NCBI GenBank assembly: GCA_018384835.1
Contig: JAHAYB010000319.1
Coordinates: forward strand, 1-12,293
Reading direction: 5' to 3'
Origin: Comamonas sp.
Lineage (GTDB): Bacteria; Pseudomonadota; Gammaproteobacteria; Burkholderiales; Burkholderiaceae_C
Length of the DNA: 12,293 bases
The notes under the pieces are model-generated. The model saw nothing but the letters and a program-made list of their open reading frames with translations, was not told the origin of the DNA and searched no databases. The translations under genes and the position numbers were made by a program. Shown here piece by piece: positions 1 through 6,046 of this stretch (position 1 is its first letter; each line of letters opens with the position of its first letter).

Positions 1-174
1 ATCTTGCTGGTGGAGCAAAACGCCCGCGCCGCCCTGCAAGTGGCTGATTACGCCTATGTGCTAGAGACCGGCCAGGTGGCCATGCAAGGCCCCGCCCACC
101 AGTTGGCGGATGACCCCCGCGTGATTGAAGCCTACTTGGGTTTTGGCAAGCACCAAGACATGCTGGCCACCTAA
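1..174 (+). CDS. livF: Branched-chain amino acid-type ABC transporter ATPase, C-terminal fragment (LivF-like)
   Basis: Open from the first base of the window to a TAA at 172-174, giving the last 57 residues; the 5' part lies outside. The visible sequence begins ILLVEQN, the stretch just after Walker B that carries the switch region of LivF/LivG-type ATPases. It continues with a [11 protein letters not shown] block and ends with the usual '[10 protein letters not shown]' type of tail. LivF energises uptake of branched-chain amino acids or related small carboxylates through LivHM. The stop is 21 nt before the hemerythrin gene on the same strand, so the two could be cotranscribed. Because paaY lies close downstream, the transporter may serve aromatic-acid (phenylacetate) uptake, as Liv-type transporters next to paa genes have been proposed to do. 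That substrate is inference only. The tail would fit LivF better than LivG, but another ATPase of the family is possible. Confidence 0.85.
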   Translation: MLLVEQNARAALQVADYAYVLETGQVAMQGPAHQLADDPRVIEAYLGFGKHQDMLAT

Positions 175-195
175 GAACTATCGAGAGGTTTTGTT

Positions 196-792
196 ATGGA
201 AGCTATTCGCATCCTGATGGATGAGCACCAATCACTGGCTGCCATCATTCACGCCATTCGCCACATCATTCAGGAGATTAAGCTGGGCCGCCTGAAGCCT
301 GATTTCCCCCTGCTCGATGCCATGGTTAACTACCTGGACGAATACCCAGAAAAACGCCACCACCCCCGCGAAGACGTGTACCTGTTTGAGCCGCTGAAAG
401 CCCGCACCAATGAAGGCGCAGAAGTGCTGGCCCACCTAGAGCGCGAACACGCTGCGGCGGAAGAGCGTATCCAAAAGCTGGAAAAAGCCTTGCAGTACTA
501 CCGCGACGGTGCGCCTGATGGACTGGCTCAATTCTCTGATGCCTTTGATGCCTACGCTGAGTTCTACCGCTTCCACATGATTACCGAGGAGCGCGAGGTG
601 CTGCCCCTGCTGCACAAATACCTCACCCCCGAGGACTGGGAGCGTGCTAACCAAGGTTTTGCGCAAAACCAAGACCCCCTAGGCGGCACCAAAAAGAGTG
701 ATGCCCCTGAGGACTTTGCCGCCATCTTCTCTAAAATCGTTGCCTCTGCCCCCGCCCCTATTGGCCTGGGCGCAGGACCCTATAAAGGCTAA
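196..792 (+). CDS. Hemerythrin HHE-domain protein
   Basis: 198 residues. It fits a cytoplasmic four-helix hemerythrin-like domain that would bind a non-haem di-iron centre. Candidate iron ligands occur in the expected order: H11 in the N-terminal DEH motif, H55/H56 with E59 in an HHPxED motif, H80/H85 in HLEREH, and H127 with E131/E132 in FHMxxEE. This is a near-complete ligand set. The C-terminal 40 residues are Pro/Ala/Gly-rich and look unstructured. There is no signal peptide or membrane segment. The ATG is preceded by GAGAGG at 183-188, 7 nt upstream, which supports the start. The family covers O2, NO or iron sensing and storage as well as stress roles, and the sequence does not say which. 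It follows the livF-like gene by 21 nt and is followed by a strong terminator, so it is probably the last gene of that transcript. Confidence 0.9.
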   Translation: MEAIRILMDEHQSLAAIIHAIRHIIQEIKLGRLKPDFPLLDAMVNYLDEYPEKRHHPREDVYLFEPLKARTNEGAEVLAHLEREHAAAEERIQKLEKALQYYRDGAPDGLAQFSDAFDAYAEFYRFHMITEEREVLPLLHKYLTPEDWERANQGFAQNQDPLGGTKKSDAPEDFAAIFSKIVASAPAPIGLGAGPYKG

Positions 793-806
793 ACGCCGCT
801 CTAACG

Positions 807-842
807 CCCCAGCCCGGTTGCGACTGCGCTGGGGATTTTTTT
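807..842 (+). terminator. Rho-independent terminator after the hemerythrin gene
   Basis: A 7-bp GC-rich stem (CCCCAGC at 807-813 paired with GCTGGGG at 828-834) encloses a 14-nt loop. It is followed after one A by seven T residues (836-842), and a second T-run begins at 847. It starts 14 nt after the hemerythrin stop. It lies between that gene and paaY on the same strand, so paaY needs its own promoter or read-through. Confidence 0.85.
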
Positions 843-866
843 GCCCTTTTTTTGCCTATTTAGGCT

Positions 867-870
867 GGAG
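867..870 (+). promoter_or_regulatory. Ribosome binding site deciding the paaY start
   Basis: GGAG lies 6 nt before the ATG at 877. It favours this start over an in-frame TTG at 841, which lies inside the T-rich tail of the preceding terminator and would add residues not expected in the family. Confidence 0.7.
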
Positions 871-876
871 TTACCC

Positions 877-1503
877 ATGCACCCACAAACTGATTTGAAA
901 GTCTATGCCATCGATGGCATCACCCCCGTGGTTCACCCCAGCGCCTACGTCCACCCCAGCGCTGTGCTGATTGGCGATGTCATCATCGGCCCTGACTGCT
1001 ACGTCGGCCCTTGTGCCAGCCTGCGCGGTGACTTTGGCCGCTTGATTTTGGAGCGCGGCTCCAACATCCAAGACACCTGCGTGATGCACGGCTTCCCTGG
1101 CACCGACACCGTGATTGAAGAAGACGGCCATATCGGCCACGGCGCGGTGCTGCACGGCTGCCGTATCGGGCGCAACGCTCTTATCGGTATGAACGCCGTC
1201 ATTATGGACAACGCCGTGGTGGGCGAAGCCAGCATCGTCGCCGCCAGCGCTTTCGTTAAAGCGGGCATGGAAATCCCTGCCCGTGTATTGGTGGCGGGGA
1301 TGCCCGCCAAAGTGATTCGCGCCTTGAGCGATGAAGAAATCGTCTGGAAAGGCCAAGGTACGGCCACCTACCAAGACCTGACGCGCCGCAGCCTAGCCAC
1401 CATGCAACTGACCACCCCGCTGACTGAGGTGGAAGCCGACCGTAAGCGCATCCACATGCCCGATGTCCTGCCCCTGGTAGAAGCCAAGAAGCGCGAGGCA
1501 TAG
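877..1503 (+). CDS. paaY: PaaY-type hexapeptide-repeat protein (gamma-carbonic anhydrase fold)
   Basis: 208 residues with a left-handed beta-helix pattern: hexapeptide repeats from about residue 20 to 150 ([18 protein letters not shown] and so on). The metal-binding triad of the gamma-carbonic anhydrase family is intact: H71 after the NIQD motif (63-66), then H88 and H93 in the GHGAVLHGC segment. R50, D52, Q65 and D66 sit where the family keeps them. The ASLRGDFG and DTCVMHGFP blocks match PaaY of the phenylacetate pathway closely. PaaY is reported as a thioesterase that removes toxic CoA adducts of that pathway, and the wider family includes carbonic anhydrases. Residues after about 150 form the helical C-terminus. 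No other paa gene is in view, so the pathway link rests on sequence similarity and on the LivF neighbour. A generic gamma-carbonic anhydrase is the alternative. Confidence 0.88.
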   Translation: MHPQTDLKVYAIDGITPVVHPSAYVHPSAVLIGDVIIGPDCYVGPCASLRGDFGRLILERGSNIQDTCVMHGFPGTDTVIEEDGHIGHGAVLHGCRIGRNALIGMNAVIMDNAVVGEASIVAASAFVKAGMEIPARVLVAGMPAKVIRALSDEEIVWKGQGTATYQDLTRRSLATMQLTTPLTEVEADRKRIHMPDVLPLVEAKKREA

Positions 1504-1545
1504 AGGCTTGCCTATTGCGCCCTAGGCATTAAGAAGCATGAAGCA

Positions 1546-2202
1546 TTAAGCCGCTTGGTAGCTCACACGCGCCTGGGGGTGCTGGATTTGCAAGGAATGC
1601 AAAAGCTGCAACAAAGGCTGGGCGCGGTGGTGGGCGAGGCGATAGTGGCAGTGCTGCTGTGCAGGCTCTAGCACCAGGGCAATAAGCTGTGGGTGCGCGG
1701 CTAGCTCGGCAATGGGTGTGGGGCTGCTCACCTCCAAGATGTGCAGAGGATTGCCCTCGGTAAAGCTGGCGCTAAACAGCTCGCGCTGAAACAAGCGTTG
1801 GTAAGCGGCACTGACGCTATGCACCAAAAGCAGCAACACAAAAGCACTACACGCCAAAAACCACATCCACGCTTGGCTGACGGAGGCTGCCACGCCCAAG
1901 GTAATCAGCAAAAAATACAGCGCCAACTCGTAGGGCGACTTCACCGGATTGCGAAAACGCACAATCGACAGCGCCCCCACCATACCCAAAGACAGGGCGA
2001 TATTGCCCGCAATCACACTGGTGATGGTGTAGGTGATTAGCGGCAGCAGCAGCATGGTGATGGTGTGGGCGTAAGTGCGTAGCCAGGTCTGGCCGCTGGC
2101 CACCACGGCCAGGCGCAAGGCAAAACTAATGGCGACCAAGCTGGCAGCGGTAGCACTCACTTGCCCAAACTGGGCAAGCGTGGGGGGAAGGGCTTCATTC
2201 AT
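1546..2202 (-). CDS. DUF4956 family multi-pass membrane protein
   Basis: 218 residues. Hydrophobic segments lie at about 18-36, 47-65, 67-81, 93-109 and 112-128, followed by a soluble C-terminal domain (about 130-218). The diagnostic block is G76-A-L-S-I-V-R-F-R-N-P-V-K-S-P90, a charged RFRxPxK loop between membrane segments that is the hallmark of DUF4956. No biochemical function is established for the family that I know of. The start ATG (2202-2200) overlaps the TGA of the upstream CotH gene as ATGA. A longer in-frame reading back to 2442 would run far inside cotH and is rejected. No strong Shine-Dalgarno is visible, which fits translational coupling. It is the last gene of the VTC-CotH-DUF4956 operon and runs convergent to paaY with 42 nt between stops. 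A channel or scaffold role for the VTC partner is inference. Confidence 0.85.
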   Translation of the reverse strand: MNEALPPTLAQFGQVSATAASLVAISFALRLAVVASGQTWLRTYAHTITMLLLPLITYTITSVIAGNIALSLGMVGALSIVRFRNPVKSPYELALYFLLITLGVAASVSQAWMWFLACSAFVLLLLVHSVSAAYQRLFQRELFSASFTEGNPLHILEVSSPTPIAELAAHPQLIALVLEPAQQHCHYRLAHHRAQPLLQLLHSLQIQHPQARVSYQAA

Positions 2203-3581
2203 GGTGAGGTGGGTGGAGCGGCGGTAAAGGAAGGGGCATTGATTGCAGCTTGCAACGATTCCAAGCTCTGTGCACTTGCCCAGTGCAAACGCTGCGCCAG
2301 CCAGTGCTCTAGCTCGGCAGCGCTCTGTGCGGGCAAGGGGCGCGGCGGCTGATGCTGCTGGTGCCACAAGGCATGGTCTGCCAAAGCAGGAGCGGCCAAC
2401 TGGGCACTGGCTTGGTGCAAGAAGTTTTGCAAAATCGGCCATAGCTGCACTTGGCTGTGCGCAATCAGCGCAAGGTAACGCTGCTGGATTTGGGGGTCTT
2501 GCAGCAAGCTGGCTGGGTACAGGCTGGGTGCTGGCAACTGCTGGGGATTATCCGCCAAGGGGTAGGCAGCGCTCAGGGTGTACCAGCCTTGGGGGTTGGG
2601 CGCATCCAGCCCGGCGAAGTTGCCCGCTGCAATATCAAAATCCCAGAGCGGGCCAAACTCCAGCGCTGCCTGGCCTTGTTGCCAAACAAAGGTGCTGGCC
2701 AAAAACGCATCCACGTTCTTTAACCAATCTTGCACCCACAGATAGCGTAGAAAGTGCTCTACCTGCAAATGTGCATTCAGATTGGCGGAGCACTGGCCTT
2801 GGGCGCATTGCCGCAAGGCCGTCTCTAGGGCAGCTAGGGCGGCGGCAGGCTCTGCCGTGGGGCTGCGGTGGGCAATGGCATAAGGCACGCCCGCGCTGCT
2901 GCGCAGTTGGGGGTGTTTGTCTTGGCGGTAATTCATCTCCAGCAGCCAAGAAGGGCTGTGATTGCTGGCAATAGCCAAGCGCTGGGGGCTAATGTTGGTG
3001 TCCTCAAACAAGTTGTACAGCCCTTGGGGCTGGCCGTTGATACTCAGCGTCACAAACCGGTAGCGCGGCACGTAGGGCAGCTCCAGCAGACTGCCCAAGC
3101 ACATCGCCAAGGCGTTGCGCAGGTGTGAGCCATCTTCGTAATTGGCAAGTAGCAGCCATTGGCGCTCGGCAGGCATATCTAGCAGTGCCAAAGGGCGCTT
3201 GAGCGTGAGCTTGTACGGTTGTTTGGGCAAAGTGGCCGTATGGTTGCCGCGCACACGCCAAGTGAGCTTCATGGTTTGGGCTTGAGCACTGTCAGGGTAA
3301 GACAAGTGCAACCGCGCCTTGGCGCTGCGCTGGCGGCTAGGCAGCGGCTGCTCGCTGCTGGTGTGCAGCGCCAAATGGGCGATAGGGTGGATGCGGCATT
3401 GCTCAGGCAGCGGCTTGCCTTGCGCCCAATCGGTGGAGGCAGGCGTAGGCGCTGCACCCAGCGCGGCAGCGGGTGACTGGGCAACAGGCGTGCGCAGCAG
3501 CCACCCAGCCAGCAGCAAGGCTCCCAGCCCCAGCAGCCATGGCAGCACATAGTGCAAGCGCAGCAAAGCAGAACGATTCAT
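2199..3581 (-). CDS. CotH-family kinase-like protein, membrane-anchored
   Basis: 460 residues. The N-terminus has a short basic stretch (R3, R8) then a hydrophobic segment at about 12-29 ending in R30, which predicts a signal anchor with the bulk outside the cytoplasm. A Pro/Ala-rich linker follows. CotH hallmarks are WRVRGN near residue 110, the Q-P-Y-K-L-T-L strand just after it, a WLLLANYEDGSHLRNALA block with the LLANY.D..LRNA pattern, NGQPQGLYNLFED, and the late WDFDIAAGN motif at 313-321 that supplies the acidic metal-binding residues. CotH proteins are atypical protein kinases first described in Bacillus spore coat. The substrate here is unknown. The ATG overlaps the TGA of the upstream VTC gene as ATGA, and its own TGA overlaps the start of the DUF4956 gene. 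No good Shine-Dalgarno is visible. The family call is firm; the catalytic activity is untested. Confidence 0.88.
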   Translation of the reverse strand: MNRSALLRLHYVLPWLLGLGALLLAGWLLRTPVAQSPAAALGAAPTPASTDWAQGKPLPEQCRIHPIAHLALHTSSEQPLPSRQRSAKARLHLSYPDSAQAQTMKLTWRVRGNHTATLPKQPYKLTLKRPLALLDMPAERQWLLLANYEDGSHLRNALAMCLGSLLELPYVPRYRFVTLSINGQPQGLYNLFEDTNISPQRLAIASNHSPSWLLEMNYRQDKHPQLRSSAGVPYAIAHRSPTAEPAAALAALETALRQCAQGQCSANLNAHLQVEHFLRYLWVQDWLKNVDAFLASTFVWQQGQAALEFGPLWDFDIAAGNFAGLDAPNPQGWYTLSAAYPLADNPQQLPAPSLYPASLLQDPQIQQRYLALIAHSQVQLWPILQNFLHQASAQLAAPALADHALWHQQHQPPRPLPAQSAAELEHWLAQRLHWASAQSLESLQAAINAPSFTAAPPTSP

Positions 3582-4228
3582 AGCGGACGCAGGCTATCGA
3601 GCTGCAACAGCAGCATTCCGTTGGCATATTTGGAAAAACGCTGGCGCGGATAGGGCACACAGCGCTGCAAAAAATCAGGGTGGCTGTGTGCGGGCGCTTT
3701 AATCTCCAGCACGCAATGGGTATCAGGCAGCCATTGGGACGAGTGTAGGTTCTCACCGCTGCCCTGGTGGCGGGCATACTGCAACTCGCTATCAAGGGTA
3801 ATGCGCAGCCCTTGCAGGGCAAAGTACGCCCGCCGGTAACGCACTTGTAGCACGGCAGACACTTGGCCATAGTAGGTATCGAGCAGCCCATTGCGCAAAA
3901 TATGGGCGTAGCGCTGAGGCGACAGCCGCTCCGTGGTTTTGAAGCGCCCCTCCACAGAGGAGGTTTTGACCTCTAACTGGTGCTCAATGGATTGTTTTAT
4001 ACTCGACGGATTTTGCCCTGCCTCATAGTGGCGCAGGCGTATTTTTTTGCGTGGCAGCACGCCCTCTTCGGCATCGTGCAAAATTTGGCGGGCGTAGTTA
4101 TCCAAATACAAGCTATGCACAATGCGCGGCGGATACAGCGGCTGCATCCCCTGGCGCTGTAGCCTTTGCTGCAACTGTTGCTGCTCAAAGGCAGTGAGGC
4201 GAATCTTCTCTTCTCGGCGAAATGACAT
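3578..4228 (-). CDS. VTC-domain (polyphosphate polymerase/TTM-fold) protein
   Basis: 216 residues, about the size of one stand-alone catalytic tunnel domain, with no SPX domain and no membrane segment. Tunnel-type motifs appear in order: R4-R5-x-E7-K8 at the N-terminus, the SLYLD strand (39-43), R60-K-K-I-R-L-R66, the E86-V-K88 strand, R130-x-R132-R133, the R142-x-T-L-D146 strand, E175-I-K177, and F198-S-K200-Y. These basic and acidic residues are those that line triphosphate tunnels and bind nucleotide, polyphosphate and metal in yeast Vtc4. Known members make polyphosphate from ATP or hydrolyse triphosphates. Which of these applies here cannot be read from sequence. AGGA at 4236-4239, 7 nt upstream, supports the start. 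It is the first gene of a three-gene operon and its TGA overlaps the CotH start as ATGA. It diverges from the glycan cluster across 87 bp. Confidence 0.85.
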   Translation of the reverse strand: MSFRREEKIRLTAFEQQQLQQRLQRQGMQPLYPPRIVHSLYLDNYARQILHDAEEGVLPRKKIRLRHYEAGQNPSSIKQSIEHQLEVKTSSVEGRFKTTERLSPQRYAHILRNGLLDTYYGQVSAVLQVRYRRAYFALQGLRITLDSELQYARHQGSGENLHSSQWLPDTHCVLEIKAPAHSHPDFLQRCVPYPRQRFSKYANGMLLLQLDSLRPL

Positions 4229-4235
4229 CCCTACA

Positions 4236-4239
4236 TCCT
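4236..4239 (-). promoter_or_regulatory. Ribosome binding site of the VTC-CotH-DUF4956 operon
   Basis: AGGA on the minus strand sits 7 nt before the VTC gene ATG at 4228. It is the only recognisable Shine-Dalgarno in this operon, since the two downstream genes start inside ATGA overlaps. The 87-bp divergent spacer (4229-4315) presumably holds promoters for both directions, but I found no convincing -35/-10 pair on either strand. Confidence 0.55.
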
Positions 4240-4315
4240 ACAGGCCAAGGCATCGGCTCGCTGTGTTCAATGCAGCCCCCCGCACCGTAACCTTGTTGTC
4301 TCGCCCCTCTCGCGT

Positions 4316-6046
4316 ATGACCCTTTCAGCCGCTTCGCCTCCGCCCTTCATCCCTTGGCAAGCCACACGCCTGAGCGCCCGCCGCGTGCTGGTGCTGGCTG
4401 CCCACCCTGATGATGAAGTCTTTGGCTGCGGCGCTAGCCTGTGCCTGCACCGGCAAGAGGACGCGGAGGTGCGCGTCATCATCCTCACCGACGGAGCCTA
4501 TGGCGCAGCACACCGCCAAGCCCAACAGGCGGTGATGCAAGAGCGCTTTGCCGAAAGCCACGCCGCCGCACAAGTGCTGGGCTTGGATGAGCAGGCCATA
4601 GATTGCTGGCAACTTCCCGACGGTCAACTGGAATATGCCGAATCGCTGGTGGAGCGCTTACGGGTTTTGATTCAAGAGGGCGGCTTTGATTTGGTTTACG
4701 CGCCTTCCCTAATGGAGCTGCACCCCGACCACTGCGCCCTAGCCATGTCCGCAGCAGAGGCGGTGCGCCGCATTGGTGGTCATTTACGCTTGGCGTTTTA
4801 TGAAGTCAGCGCCCCCCTGCGTCCCAATACGCTGGTGGACATCACCGCCGTTATTGAGCGCAAGCGCAAGGCGATGGACTGTTTTACGTCTCAAAACGCC
4901 CGACAACGCTACGCACAGCAGATTGCTGCGCTCAACATCTACCGCAGCTACACGCTAGGGCTAGAGGTGCAAGCCGCCGAAGCCTTTGAGGTGGTGGATT
5001 CTGCCGCCCTACAAGCCAATCATTTAGCGCTGCTCGATAGCGACTACACCTACCGTCGTTTGCGCGGGCGCAGTGCCTGCATTGCCCAAGATGAGCCGCT
5101 GGTCAGCATCATCGTGCGCAGCATGGACCGCAGCACCTTGGCGCGGGCGCTAGCCAGCGTCCACGCTCAGACTTATCCCCATATTGAAGTGCTGGTGGTG
5201 GCGGCCAACGGCAGTGCCCACCGTCCGCTGCACGAGCTACCTGGGCAGGCCAGCGAGCGGATACAGACGCGCCTCATTGCCTCGGCGCAGGCGTTGGAGC
5301 GCAGCCAAGCGGCCAATGCAGGTCTAGCGGCGGCACGAGGCCAGCTATTGATGTTTTTAGATGACGACGACAGCATCCTTCCCCACCACGTAGCAGCATT
5401 GGTGCAGGCGCTGCAAGCGCCCTTACAGCAAAACGCCATTGCCGCCTATGCCGACATCAGCGCGGTGGATGCACAAGGTCAGCAAGTGCGCCTGTTTAAT
5501 GAGGCGTTTGACCCCATGCGCCTATTGATTGAAAACTACATCCCCATCCACGCGGTGCTGTTTCGCCGCACGGCCTACGATTCTGGGGCGCGTTTCGACG
5601 AAGCCCTTCCCCTGTGCGAAGACTGGGATTTTTGGCAAAGCGTGGCTGCTTATGGGCATTTTTTGCACATCCCGCAAGTGGGCGGACACTACCACCTGCA
5701 AACGGGCGAGCTGACTTCAGGCGTGTGGCAAGCGGCGCAGCAAGAGGCCATCCGCCAGGCGATGCTGACTGTCTATCGCAAGCGCCTGCCCGACTACAGC
5801 GCCGAGCAAATCTGGGGCGTATTTAATGCCGCACGCCAGCAGCACGCCTACGCGCAGCAAGTGACGCAAGTGACGCAAGCAGCGCAACAAGCCGCACAGC
5901 AAGCCGCGCAGCAAATAAGCCAGCTTCAAGAGCAGCTTTTGGCCGCGCAAACACAAACACAGCAGCTTTTAGCGTCTAGCAGTTGGCGCATTACCGCGCC
6001 GTTGCGGGCGCTGCGCCGATTTTTTTCTTCTTCTTCCAAGACATGA
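4316..6046 (+). CDS. Bifunctional PIG-L (LmbE) deacetylase - GT2 glycosyltransferase with C-terminal coiled coil
   Basis: 576 residues in three parts. Residues about 20-230 are a PIG-L/LmbE-type zinc deacetylase: AHPDDE motif with H30, D32 and D33, and the distal HPDH at 136-139 that completes the metal site. Residues about 260-480 are a GT-A family 2 glycosyltransferase: PLVSIIVRSMDR start at 261, the DDDD metal/nucleotide motif at 349-352, and the ED of CEDWDFW at 435-436 as likely catalytic base region. Residues about 505-550 are a Gln/Ala-rich coiled coil, followed by SSWRITAPLRAL (W557), a tail common at the ends of surface-polysaccharide glycosyltransferases. PIG-L enzymes remove N-acetyl groups from sugars, so the fusion could deacetylate and transfer within one pathway. 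The exact sugars are unknown. No Shine-Dalgarno is seen before the ATG. The TGA overlaps the next start as ATGA. It is first in the polysaccharide cluster. Confidence 0.87.
   Translation: MTLSAASPPPFIPWQATRLSARRVLVLAAHPDDEVFGCGASLCLHRQEDAEVRVIILTDGAYGAAHRQAQQAVMQERFAESHAAAQVLGLDEQAIDCWQLPDGQLEYAESLVERLRVLIQEGGFDLVYAPSLMELHPDHCALAMSAAEAVRRIGGHLRLAFYEVSAPLRPNTLVDITAVIERKRKAMDCFTSQNARQRYAQQIAALNIYRSYTLGLEVQAAEAFEVVDSAALQANHLALLDSDYTYRRLRGRSACIAQDEPLVSIIVRSMDRSTLARALASVHAQTYPHIEVLVVAANGSAHRPLHELPGQASERIQTRLIASAQALERSQAANAGLAAARGQLLMFLDDDDSILPHHVAALVQALQAPLQQNAIAAYADISAVDAQGQQVRLFNEAFDPMRLLIENYIPIHAVLFRRTAYDSGARFDEALPLCEDWDFWQSVAAYGHFLHIPQVGGHYHLQTGELTSGVWQAAQQEAIRQAMLTVYRKRLPDYSAEQIWGVFNAARQQHAYAQQVTQVTQAAQQAAQQAAQQISQLQEQLLAAQTQTQQLLASSSWRITAPLRALRRFFSSSSKT
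5861..5911 (+). repeat. Short in-frame tandem repeats coding the Gln/Ala coiled coil
   Basis: Two perfect 9-bp copies of GTGACGCAA (5861-5869, 5870-5878) are followed by two 12-bp units CAAGCCGC[A/G]CAG (5888-5899, 5900-5911; 11 of 12 identical). They encode QVTQVTQ and AAQQ-type repeats at the end of the glycosyltransferase. A further direct 10-bp repeat AGCAGCTTTT lies at 5931-5940 and 5961-5970. Because units are multiples of three, copy-number change would lengthen or shorten the coiled coil without shifting frame. Confidence 0.75.

Noticed and set aside
871..1374. Minus-strand open frame of 167 codons opposite paaY
   Set aside because: The plus strand encodes intact PaaY metal ligands; the antisense product is a compositional artefact.
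1510..1527. Possible terminator hairpin GCCTA/TAGGC between the convergent paaY and DUF4956 genes
   Set aside because: Only 5 bp with an 8-nt loop and no T-run on either side, so too weak to call.
2203..2442. N-terminal extension of the DUF4956 protein back to 2442
   Set aside because: It would add 80 residues of Cys/Arg/Ala-rich sequence lying entirely inside cotH; the ATG at 2202 in the ATGA overlap gives the normal family length.
2243..2974. Long plus-strand open frame (243 codons) opposite the CotH gene
   Set aside because: It lies wholly antisense to a gene with clear family motifs, has low-complexity Arg/Ala/Gly-rich translation and no recognisable domain.
4265..4293. GTTCAA - 17 nt - TAACCT as a promoter for the PIG-L/GT2 gene
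   Set aside because: Matches the sigma-70 consensus poorly in both boxes (about half or fewer positions); not reported as a feature.
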